Positions 1-5,480 of a stretch of 5,480 nucleotides of DNA are shown in pieces (position 1 is the stretch's first letter; the number at the start of each line of letters is the position of its first letter). A program made the translations under genes and the position numbers. Below the pieces are notes generated by a model. It saw nothing but the letters and a program-made list of their open reading frames with translations. It did not search any database and had not been told where the DNA came from. Origin of the DNA: Modestobacter sp. (GTDB lineage Bacteria > Actinomycetota > Actinomycetes > Mycobacteriales > Geodermatophilaceae); assembly GCA_025963425.1 (NCBI GenBank), contig JAOPUQ010000362.1, positions 1 to 5,480 of the forward strand. Reading direction: 5' to 3'.

Positions 1-1
1 G

Positions 2-850
2 TTCACCGCCCGGTTCGGGGAGTCCTTCCCGCAGCTGGTCGGCCGGCTCTGCGGCGGCCCGGCTGCCCCGCCGGCGCGGCGCGGGCCGTTCGGCCGGCGG
101 CGCGCGGCCGACGGGGACAGCCGGCGACCGGCCGAGGCCTGGCAGGTGACCTCGGCGCTGGCCGAGGCGACCTCCGGCGGCGGGATGATCGCCCGCCGGT
201 TGCGCGACCGGGTCGAGCGCGCGGGCACCGTCTCCCCCGCCACCCCGTCCGGTGACCACGGCCAGGTCGTCCGGGTCGCCCCGGGCGTCGTCGCCACGGT
301 CTCCGGCCACATGGCCACGATCTCCTTCCCCGACCTGCCCGGCCGGGTGCCGCTGGAGACGATCGAGCGGCACTGGCCCGACCTGCTGCCCACGCTGGTC
401 GACCACGCCGGCATCGGCTTCCTGCTGGTGCACGCCGCGGAGGTCGGCCCGGTCGTGCTCGGCCGCGACGGGCTGCACCGGCTGGACTCCGGCGTGGTCA
501 TCGGGGAGGACCCGCTGACCCCCTACGGCGCGCACGCCGCCGCCCTGGTCGCCCGGTACTCGTCGTTCCCGCACTGCGCCGACGTCGTCGTCAACAGCCG
601 GTACGACCCGGCGACCGACGAGGCCTCCCCCTTCGAGCCGCACGTCGGCTCGCACGGCGGGCTGGGCGGATCCCAGCAGCACGGCTTCCTGGTGCACCCC
701 CGGTCCTTCGCCGACCCCGGCGAGATCGTCGGCGCGGAGCACCTGCACCGCGTGCTGCGCGGCTGGCTGACCGGCCTGGGCCACCCCGAGCCGGTGGGCG
801 ACGTCCCCACCGACGCCCCCGCTGACGTCCCGGTCTCGGCCCCCGCCTGA
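2..850 (+). CDS. Alkaline-phosphatase-superfamily (holin-associated / type I phosphodiesterase-like) protein, C-terminal part
   Basis: The frame is open from the left edge, so the start and N-terminal part lie outside the window; 282 residues plus the stop are visible. I recognise the C-terminal half of a large actinobacterial protein usually annotated as phage holin family or type I phosphodiesterase/nucleotide pyrophosphatase. In these a membrane segment precedes an alkaline-phosphatase-like domain. Supporting motifs, numbered from the first visible residue, are HMATISF (103-109), a WPDLLPTLVDHAGIGF stretch (125-140), DVVVNSRYDP (194-203) and FEPHVGSHGGLGG (211-223). The last resembles the C-terminal metal-binding His motif of the superfamily (His218), followed by a short FLVHP strand. 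The tail (264-282) is low-complexity Pro/Ala/Val/Asp. No membrane segment is visible in this part; if the family is right, it lies upstream. The substrate is unknown, and the link to phage lysis is only a family name. The GTG at 146 lies inside the domain and is unlikely to be the true start. Confidence 0.75.
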   Translation, partial: FTARFGESFPQLVGRLCGGPAAPPARRGPFGRRRAADGDSRRPAEAWQVTSALAEATSGGGMIARRLRDRVERAGTVSPATPSGDHGQVVRVAPGVVATVSGHMATISFPDLPGRVPLETIERHWPDLLPTLVDHAGIGFLLVHAAEVGPVVLGRDGLHRLDSGVVIGEDPLTPYGAHAAALVARYSSFPHCADVVVNSRYDPATDEASPFEPHVGSHGGLGGSQQHGFLVHPRSFADPGEIVGAEHLHRVLRGWLTGLGHPEPVGDVPTDAPADVPVSAPA

Positions 851-858
851 CCCCACGG

Positions 859-882
859 CGGCCGAAATGGACACTTCGGCCG
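859..882 (+). terminator. Perfect 8-bp inverted repeat, likely terminator after the phosphatase-like gene
   Basis: CGGCCGAA at 859-866 pairs exactly with TTCGGCCG at 875-882 around an 8-base loop (ATGGACAC), starting 9 bases after the stop codon. The stem is strong, but no T-run follows, as is common for terminator-like hairpins in actinobacteria. Position and symmetry support a transcription end. It could instead be one copy of a dispersed intergenic palindrome. Confidence 0.5.
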
Positions 883-926
883 GGAATGGTCCAGGGTGAC
901 GGACGCCGGGACACCGGGCGGCTTCG

Positions 927-948
927 GCGGCGTGAAGTTCATGTGAAC
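927..948 (-). promoter_or_regulatory. PHO-box-like direct repeat / GTTCA-TG-TGAAC dyad upstream of gpgS
   Basis: Read on the - strand, two 11-base units lie head to tail: GTTCACATGAA (948-938) and CTTCACGCCGC (937-927), sharing TTCAC at an 11-base period. This spacing and core resemble the 11-bp direct repeats bound by PhoP in Streptomyces (consensus near GTTCACC). The same bases also form a dyad, GTTCA-TG-TGAAC, at 937-948. The site ends 32 bases before the chosen gpgS start, a sensible place for a regulator. No convincing -10/-35 pair was found nearby. Only two units are present and the second is weak, so this is a candidate only. Confidence 0.35.
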
Positions 949-970
949 GACGTCTCGGTGACGTGCACGC

Positions 971-975
971 GGAGG
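971..975 (+). promoter_or_regulatory. Ribosome binding site that sets the gpgS start
   Basis: GGAGG lies 5 bases before the GTG at 981. The alternative GTG at 963 and ATG at 999 have no comparable Shine-Dalgarno sequence, so this site favours 981. Confidence 0.6.
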
Positions 976-980
976 CGCGT

Positions 981-1991
981 GTGCCCGACAGTGGGCGAAT
1001 GCGACCTGACGCCCGCGCCTGGTTCCAGCACCACACCACGTCGGCCACCTCACTGGCCGAGATCGACAGCGATGCCCTGCTGCTGGCCAAACGCCGCGGC
1101 GGGCACCGCATCAGCGTCGTGCTCCCGGCCCGGGACGAGGAGGCGACCGTCGGCGTCCTCGTCACCGACCTGGTGCGCCGCTGGATGGACGACGTCCCGC
1201 TCGTCGACGAGCTGCTGGTCGTGGACTCCGACTCCACCGACGACACCGCGGCCGTCGCCCGCGCCGCCGGCGCCGAGGTCGTGGCCGCCGCCGACGTGCT
1301 GCCCTCCTACGGCAGCCGGCCCGGCAAGGGCGAGGCGCTGTGGAAGTCGCTGGCCGCGACCACCGGCGACCTCGTCGTCTTCATGGACTCCGACCTGCTC
1401 GGCGACGTCAGCCACTACGTACCGGGGCTGCTCACCCCGCTGCTGGCCGACCCGCGGGTCGACTACGTCAAGGGCTGCTACACCCGCCCGCTCACCGTCG
1501 ACGGCGAGCACCGCCCGGCCGGCGGCGGCCGGGTCACCGAGCTGACCGCCCGCCCGCTGCTCAACGCGCTGTGGCCGGAGCTGGCCGGGTTCGTCCAGCC
1601 GCTGGGCGGCGAGTACGCCGGACGGCGGACGGCGCTGGAGCAGGTGCCCTTCGTCTCCGGCTACGGCGTGGAGGTCGGGCTGCTGGTCGACCTGCTGCAC
1701 GAGTGCGGCCTCAGCGGGCTGGCCCAGGTCGACCTGGGCACCCGCCGGCACTCCCACCAGACCGACGAGGCGCTGGGGAGGATGGCCGGGCAGATCGTGT
1801 CGACCGTGCTGGCCCGCGCCGAGCGGGGCCGCCCGGGTCGCCGCCGCTCCGAGCCCGGCGGGCTGCTCACCCAGTTCGCGCACGACGGAGCCGGTTTCGT
1901 CCCGGCCAGCACCCCGGTCGCGGTCGACGAGCGGCCGCCGCTGTGCACCGTCGCCGAGTACACCTCGCTGCGGGCCGGCGTCGTCGGCTGA
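981..1991 (+). CDS. gpgS: Glucosyl-3-phosphoglycerate synthase (GT-A fold, GT81 family)
   Basis: A cytosolic glycosyltransferase that moves glucose from an NDP-sugar (UDP-glucose in mycobacteria) to 3-phosphoglycerate, giving glucosyl-3-phosphoglycerate. This is the first step towards glucosylglycerate solutes and, in mycobacteria, methylglucose lipopolysaccharide. The 336-residue product aligns from memory along the whole M. tuberculosis GpgS. Shared features are ISVVLPARDEE (44-54), VVDSDSTDD (80-88), RPGKGEALWKSLAAT (113-127), the metal-binding DSD in FMDSDL (Asp136, Asp138), VKGCYTRPL (163-171), GGGRVTEL (181-188), QPLGGEYA (206-213), PFVSGYGVEVGLL (223-235) and TRRHSHQ (254-260). His257 matches the metal-ligand His of the mycobacterial enzyme. 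The GTG at 981 is chosen for its GGAGG; 963 and 999 are alternative in-frame starts. The phosphatase partner gpgP is not in the window, and the phosphatase-like gene upstream is not a recognisable GpgP. The intervening palindrome suggests separate transcription. A PHO-box-like site lies just upstream. Confidence 0.93.
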   Translation: MPDSGRMRPDARAWFQHHTTSATSLAEIDSDALLLAKRRGGHRISVVLPARDEEATVGVLVTDLVRRWMDDVPLVDELLVVDSDSTDDTAAVARAAGAEVVAAADVLPSYGSRPGKGEALWKSLAATTGDLVVFMDSDLLGDVSHYVPGLLTPLLADPRVDYVKGCYTRPLTVDGEHRPAGGGRVTELTARPLLNALWPELAGFVQPLGGEYAGRRTALEQVPFVSGYGVEVGLLVDLLHECGLSGLAQVDLGTRRHSHQTDEALGRMAGQIVSTVLARAERGRPGRRRSEPGGLLTQFAHDGAGFVPASTPVAVDERPPLCTVAEYTSLRAGVVG

Positions 1992-2009
1992 CCGCGGCCG
2001 CCCCCGGCG

Positions 2010-5000
2010 TCAGTCCCCGGCCGGGACGGCCGGTCCGTCCGACGCGCGCAGCGCCTCGGACAGGCGGGCCGCCAGCACCGGCGCGTGCTCCTGGTCCAGC
2101 AGGTAGGAGTGCGCACCCGGCACGTCGACGACGGTCATCCGGGGCACCAGCTTGCGCCACTCGTACAGCATGTCCAGGAAGACCGGGATCCGGCGGCTGG
2201 CCCGGAAATAGGTGACCGGGCCGGCGTAGGTGCCCCACCGGTAGTCGTTGTAGACGTCCCGGGTCGACCACGGCACCTGCACGTCGGGGCGCGCGTGGCC
2301 GGCGGGGGCCCGCTTGGCCAGCCGCAGCCGCTTGGCCAGCGCCTCGCGGGCGGTGTGCCGCGTCATGCCGGGAATCAGGAAGCTGACCCGGTCGGCCGCC
2401 TGGTTGAGCACCCGGGACACCGGCGGCAGCTGCCGGGCCGGCGGGTGCACGTCCAGCAGGCCGAGGAAGGCGACCGGGCGGCCCATCGCGGTGAACTGGC
2501 GGGCCATCTCGAAGGCCACCAGCCCGCCGAAGGAGAACCCGGCCAGCCGCACCGGCCCGTCGGGCTGCACCGACCCGATCGTCTCCACGTGCTGGCCGGC
2601 CAGCTCCACGATCGAGCGGCGGGCCCCCGACGGCGTCTGCAGGCGCGCGGTCAGGCCGTGCACCGGGGCCGCCAGGTCCAGGAGCCCCACCGTCGTCCGG
2701 TAGATGTCGACGTCGCCGTGGTTGCCGTGCACCAGGTAGAGCGGCGGCTCGTCGGCCTCGCCGGCGCGCAGCAATTCCACCGGCGCGTCGTCCTCGTCGC
2801 CGGCGGCCACCGCGGCCGCGACACCGGCCACGGTCGGCCCGGCCAGGAAGGTGGTCATCCGCAGCGGCCGGTCCAGCTCCAGGCGCAGCCGGCGCAGCAG
2901 CCGCATCGACTGGCGGGAGGTGCCGCCGACGTCGAAGAAGTCCGCGGTGTCGGGCACCTGGTGCCCCAGCACGTCGGCGAACGCGCGGCGGACGACGGAG
3001 GTCAGGTCGCCGTCGCCGTCGCCGAGGTCGGGGAGCGACGCGCGGTCGGCCTCCGCGGCCTCGGCAGCGGCCGCGATCTCCACCAGGCACGGGGCGTTCT
3101 TCAGCGCCGCGAGGTTGCGCACCGGGTCCCCGTTGAGCGTGTCGCGCGCCGCCCGCTCGGAGTACTTGCCGTTGTGCGTCAGCGGCAGCTCGGAGACGCC
3201 GAGGATGAGCGAGGGCACGTGCGCCGGTGACCCCTCCCGCCGCAGCAGCGCCCCGATGCGCTCCCGGAGCGGGTCGTCGAGCCGGGCCCCGGGCGCGAGC
3301 ACGACCAGGAGCACCAGCCGGGTGCTGCCCGGTGCGTCGGGGTCCCGCTGCTCCACGGCCATCGCGCCGGCGACCTCGGGGAGCCGGCGCACGATGGTGT
3401 AGATCTCCGACGGCCCGATCCGGACGCCGTTGACGTTGAGCAGCCCGTCGGAGCGCCCGTGCATCCGCGCCGACCCGTCGGCGGCGATCTCGATCTGGTC
3501 GCCGTGGGTCCACATCCCGGGGTGCTGGCTGAAGTAGGACTCGGTGAAGCGCGCGCCGTCGGGGTCGGCGAGGAAGCCGACCGGACGCGAGGGAAAGGGG
3601 CGGCGGCAGACCAGTTCCCCGACCTCGCCCAGCACCGGCCGGCCCTCGTCGTCCAGGGCGGCGACGTCCAGGCCGAGACTCAGGGACTGGCAGCGCCCCG
3701 GCTGCACGGGCTCCTCGGGGTGCCCGAGGACGAAGCAGCCGATGATGTCGGTGCCTCCGGAGATCGACTGCAGCGGCATCGCGCCCACCGCGTCGGCGAC
3801 CCAGGCGAACTGCCACTCGTGCAGCACGGCCCCGGTGGACAGCACCGCGCGCACGCGGCTGAGGTCGACGGCGTCCCGCGGCCGGTACCCCTCGTCCTGG
3901 CACAGCTGCAGGTAGGCCGGGCTGGTCCCGAAGACCGTCACACCGTGCGCGGCGACCAGCTCCCACAGCGTCTCCGGGCCGGTCACCGCACCGTCGTAGA
4001 GGACGACGTGGGCACCGACGGCCAGGGCCGACAGCTGCCAGTTCCACATCATCCAGGCGGTGGTGGTGTGGAAGTACAGCGTGTCGCGCGGCCGCAGGTC
4101 GTTGTGCAGCCGGTGCTCCTTGACGTGTGTGATCAGCGATCCGCCGGCCCCGTGCACCATCGCCTTGGGCGGGCCGGTCGTGCCCGAGGAGAACATCACC
4201 CACAGCGGGTGGTCGAAGGGCAGCCGCGGCCACGACCCGGCCCTGGGCTCCGCGGGCACCGAGGCCACCAGGTCGGCCAGTCGCACCGCGCCCGGCGCGA
4301 CCGACGTCGGGAGCAGGCCGTCGTCCAGCAGGAGGACCTGCCGCACCGTCGGCAGCCCCGCGAGCACCTCGGCCAGCACGTCGTCCGCGGGGACGTCGCC
4401 GCGGGCCATGCCGGTGCGGTCCAGCAGCAGGGCGACCGGCTCCACCTGTCCGAAGCGGCCGAGCAGCGCACTGGGCCCCATGTCCGGGGTGGCGGTGGAC
4501 AGCGTCGCGCCGAGGGCCGCCAGCGCCAGCCCCGCCACCACGGTCGCGGAGTGGTTCGGGGCGATCATGACCACCCGGTCGCCGACGCCGATGCCCCGGT
4601 CGCCCAGCGCCGCGGCGGTCCGGCGCACCGCCGTGCGCAGCCCGCCGCGGGTGAACCGGTCGACCGACCCGTCCCCGTGCACCGAGGTCAGCGCGGGGGC
4701 GTCGTCGTCGGCGTCGGGGAGCGGGCGGAGCAGGTTCTCGGCGTAGTTGAGCCGCACGTCGGGGAAGAAGCGGGCGTGCCGCACGTCGTCGCCGGTGCGC
4801 ACCGGTTCGGCCGCGCCCTCCCACACCAGTCCGGACCAGCCCAGGAACGTGCGCCAGAAGTCGTCGGAGCGCTCCACGGAGAACGCGTGCAGCGCGGTCG
4901 TCGACGTCAGGTCGACGCCGGCCACGTCCTCGCACCGGGCGCGGAACGCCGCGAGCTGGGTCGGGGGGCCGGCCGGCGGGACCGGCCGGGTCGTCGTCGA

Positions 5001-5015
5001 TCCGCTGATGCTCAT
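2010..5015 (-). CDS. Acetoacetyl-CoA-synthetase-like ligase / carrier protein / thioesterase fusion (single-module NRPS-like enzyme)
   Basis: A 1001-residue cytosolic enzyme with three domains. Residues ~20-640 are an adenylate-forming ligase most like acetoacetyl-CoA synthetase: N-terminal cap with RLNYAENLL (88-96), the P-loop SSGTTGPPKAMVHG (276-289), the family-typical TTTAWMMWNW (317-326), SGGTDI (419-424), THGDQIEI (503-510), GRSDGLLNVNG (520-530) and the catalytic NGK (Lys617). An acidic, Ala-rich linker (~641-668) leads to a carrier domain (~668-735) with DFFDVGGTSRQS; Ser700 is the phosphopantetheine site. Residues ~757-990 are a type I thioesterase with LVHGNHG (761-767), GFSFGG (nucleophile Ser828), LLD (Asp855) and PGAHSYLLD (His969), a complete triad. 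Inferred role: activate a small, perhaps beta-keto, acid as its adenylate, load it on the carrier, and release it by hydrolysis, cyclisation or condensation. There is no condensation, ketosynthase or reductase domain. The start ATG has a strong AGGAGG and overlaps the upstream PPTase stop (ATGA), implying co-translation. Domain calls are secure; substrate and product are unknown. Confidence 0.92.
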   Translation of the reverse strand: MSISGSTTTRPVPPAGPPTQLAAFRARCEDVAGVDLTSTTALHAFSVERSDDFWRTFLGWSGLVWEGAAEPVRTGDDVRHARFFPDVRLNYAENLLRPLPDADDDAPALTSVHGDGSVDRFTRGGLRTAVRRTAAALGDRGIGVGDRVVMIAPNHSATVVAGLALAALGATLSTATPDMGPSALLGRFGQVEPVALLLDRTGMARGDVPADDVLAEVLAGLPTVRQVLLLDDGLLPTSVAPGAVRLADLVASVPAEPRAGSWPRLPFDHPLWVMFSSGTTGPPKAMVHGAGGSLITHVKEHRLHNDLRPRDTLYFHTTTAWMMWNWQLSALAVGAHVVLYDGAVTGPETLWELVAAHGVTVFGTSPAYLQLCQDEGYRPRDAVDLSRVRAVLSTGAVLHEWQFAWVADAVGAMPLQSISGGTDIIGCFVLGHPEEPVQPGRCQSLSLGLDVAALDDEGRPVLGEVGELVCRRPFPSRPVGFLADPDGARFTESYFSQHPGMWTHGDQIEIAADGSARMHGRSDGLLNVNGVRIGPSEIYTIVRRLPEVAGAMAVEQRDPDAPGSTRLVLLVVLAPGARLDDPLRERIGALLRREGSPAHVPSLILGVSELPLTHNGKYSERAARDTLNGDPVRNLAALKNAPCLVEIAAAAEAAEADRASLPDLGDGDGDLTSVVRRAFADVLGHQVPDTADFFDVGGTSRQSMRLLRRLRLELDRPLRMTTFLAGPTVAGVAAAVAAGDEDDAPVELLRAGEADEPPLYLVHGNHGDVDIYRTTVGLLDLAAPVHGLTARLQTPSGARRSIVELAGQHVETIGSVQPDGPVRLAGFSFGGLVAFEMARQFTAMGRPVAFLGLLDVHPPARQLPPVSRVLNQAADRVSFLIPGMTRHTAREALAKRLRLAKRAPAGHARPDVQVPWSTRDVYNDYRWGTYAGPVTYFRASRRIPVFLDMLYEWRKLVPRMTVVDVPGAHSYLLDQEHAPVLAARLSEALRASDGPAVPAGD
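2017..2033 (+). terminator. Short hairpin after gpgS, inside the 3' end of the opposing gene
   Basis: CCGGCC (2017-2022) and GGCCGG (2028-2033) form a perfect 6-bp stem with a 5-base loop, 25 bases after the gpgS stop. The gpgS and fusion-gene stops are only 18 bases apart, so a gpgS terminator would have to sit within the opposing coding sequence. There is no T-run, and such stems arise by chance in DNA this GC-rich. Confidence 0.22.
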
Positions 5016-5479
5016 CGCACCCCTCCTGGGGTCAGTTGGGTGACCGCGATGGCGGGGACGGCCACCGCCGTCCGGACGGCGAGACTGGCCACGAGACCGG
5101 CCGGGACGCCGACCGGCGCCAGCGACCACTCCCCCGACCGCCCCGAGCGGGCGACCGGGGTGACCACCGTGGCGGGCGGGCGCCGCAGCCCCACCCCGAG
5201 GCCCTTGAGCACGGCCTCCTTCTGCGTCCAGCACCGGGTGACGGCCGGCCACCGTTCCCGCGGCGCCAGGCCGGCCAGCCGCGCCTGCTCCACCGGCGCG
5301 AGCCAGCCCTCCCCGGCCGCCTCCCGGGCCTCGGCGTCGCGGTGCCGCTGGACGTCGACCCCCACCGGCGTTCCCGGGGCCAGCGCGATCAGCCCGACCC
5401 CGTCGCTGGCCGAGCACGACAACTCGATGCCCCCCGCACCCGCGTCGGCCAGGTAGGGGCGGCCGTCGTCGACGCCGAT
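5012..5479 (-). CDS. Sfp-type 4'-phosphopantetheinyl transferase, N-terminus outside the window
   Basis: The frame is open to the right edge; 155 residues plus the stop are visible, and perhaps 70-80 N-terminal residues are missing if it has the usual Sfp size. It would transfer phosphopantetheine from CoA to the serine of a carrier domain. Motifs, numbered from the first visible residue, are GRPYL (6-10), LSCSASDG (20-27) in the place of the usual LSHSG, PVGVDVQR (38-45; Asp42 a metal ligand) and CWTQKEAVLKGLGVGL (83-98; the WxxKEAxxK signature with Lys87, Glu88 and Lys92). Two positions differ from Sfp: the His of SHS appears as Ala24, and the second acid of GIDIE is Gln44. The stop overlaps the start of the ligase-carrier-thioesterase gene by four bases, so that carrier is the obvious partner. 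The TTG at 5422 is not the start, because family-like sequence (GRPYL) continues upstream of it. Confidence 0.88.
   Translation of the reverse strand: MGVDDGRPYLADAGAGGIELSCSASDGVGLIALAPGTPVGVDVQRHRDAEAREAAGEGWLAPVEQARLAGLAPRERWPAVTRCWTQKEAVLKGLGVGLRRPPATVVTPVARSGRSGEWSLAPVGVPAGLVASLAVRTAVAVPAIAVTQLTPGGVR
5022..5027 (-). promoter_or_regulatory. Ribosome binding site of the ligase-carrier-thioesterase gene
   Basis: AGGAGG on the - strand, 6 bases before the ATG at 5015, lying inside the end of the PPTase gene. It is a near-ideal Shine-Dalgarno and fixes the start at 5015, ruling out the longer open frame that runs on upstream to 5417. Confidence 0.85.
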
Positions 5480-5480
5480 C

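Noticed and set aside
2..850. A phage lysis cassette, suggested by the holin family name
   Set aside because: The visible part is an alkaline-phosphatase-like domain, and no endolysin, integrase or other phage gene is present. The name reflects an upstream membrane domain common in actinobacterial chromosomes.
963..980. GTG at 963 as the gpgS start (six extra residues)
   Set aside because: No Shine-Dalgarno precedes it, and it would place the clear GGAGG at 971-975 inside the gene. It remains possible but is less likely than 981.
1050..1883. A 277-codon - strand frame opposite gpgS
   Set aside because: gpgS on the + strand matches its family throughout; this frame has no motif of its own.
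2..1991. The phosphatase-like gene as the GpgP partner of gpgS
   Set aside because: GpgP belongs to other phosphatase families (histidine-phosphatase-like in mycobacteria). This protein has the SHGGLGG pattern of the alkaline phosphatase superfamily, and a likely terminator separates the two genes.
2085..3230. A 381-codon + strand frame opposite the carrier and thioesterase region
   Set aside because: It has no family motif and is rich in His/Gln/Gly/Arg, the typical reverse-strand shadow of GC-rich coding sequence.
1867..4935. A 1022-codon - strand frame overlapping the fusion gene in another register
   Set aside because: It is low-complexity Arg/Ala/Gly-rich sequence with no recognisable fold, and the alternative frame encodes a clear three-domain enzyme.
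5016..5417. Extension of the ligase frame upstream to 5417
   Set aside because: The extra 134 residues are Gly/Arg/Ala-rich and overlap the PPTase gene in another frame, while the ATG at 5015 has an ideal ribosome binding site.
3459..5456. A 665-codon open frame on the + strand opposite the ligase-carrier-thioesterase and PPTase genes
   Set aside because: Its translation is Arg/Gly/His/Val-rich without domain motifs, and it lies exactly antisense to two genes with intact catalytic motifs. Long antisense frames are expected at this GC content.

Overview
The window is extremely GC-rich, with codon third positions almost all G or C. It carries four protein genes and one real intergenic gap. The gene families (a holin-type protein with an alkaline-phosphatase-like C-terminus, an actinobacterial glucosyl-3-phosphoglycerate synthase, and an Sfp-type PPTase next to an NRPS-like enzyme) point to a high-GC actinobacterium. 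Geodermatophilaceae and relatives would fit, but that is a guess from style, not from a search.

Left half, + strand. Positions 2-850 hold the 3' part of an alkaline-phosphatase-superfamily gene whose start lies left of the window. A 130-base gap follows (851-980). It contains a perfect 8-bp inverted repeat just after the stop codon (likely terminator) and an 11-bp-spaced TTCAC repeat that resembles an actinobacterial PHO box (possible regulatory site). Then comes gpgS (981-1991, GTG start), which makes glucosyl-3-phosphoglycerate, the precursor of glucosylglycerate-type solutes and of polymethylated polysaccharides.

Right half, - strand. Two genes run leftward from the right edge as one transcription unit. 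The first is an Sfp-type phosphopantetheinyl transferase (5012-5479, 5' end outside the window). It overlaps by ATGA with a 1001-residue protein (2010-5015) that fuses an acetoacetyl-CoA-synthetase-like adenylating domain, a carrier domain and a type I thioesterase. This protein has no condensation or ketosynthase domain. The pair looks like a self-contained unit: the PPTase would prime the carrier, the ligase would load an acid (perhaps a beta-keto acid), and the thioesterase would release, cyclise or dimerise it. The product is unknown. This is the most interesting part of the window.

gpgS and the fusion gene converge with only 18 bases between their stop codons. No tRNA, rRNA, CRISPR array, insertion sequence or phage integration site was seen.
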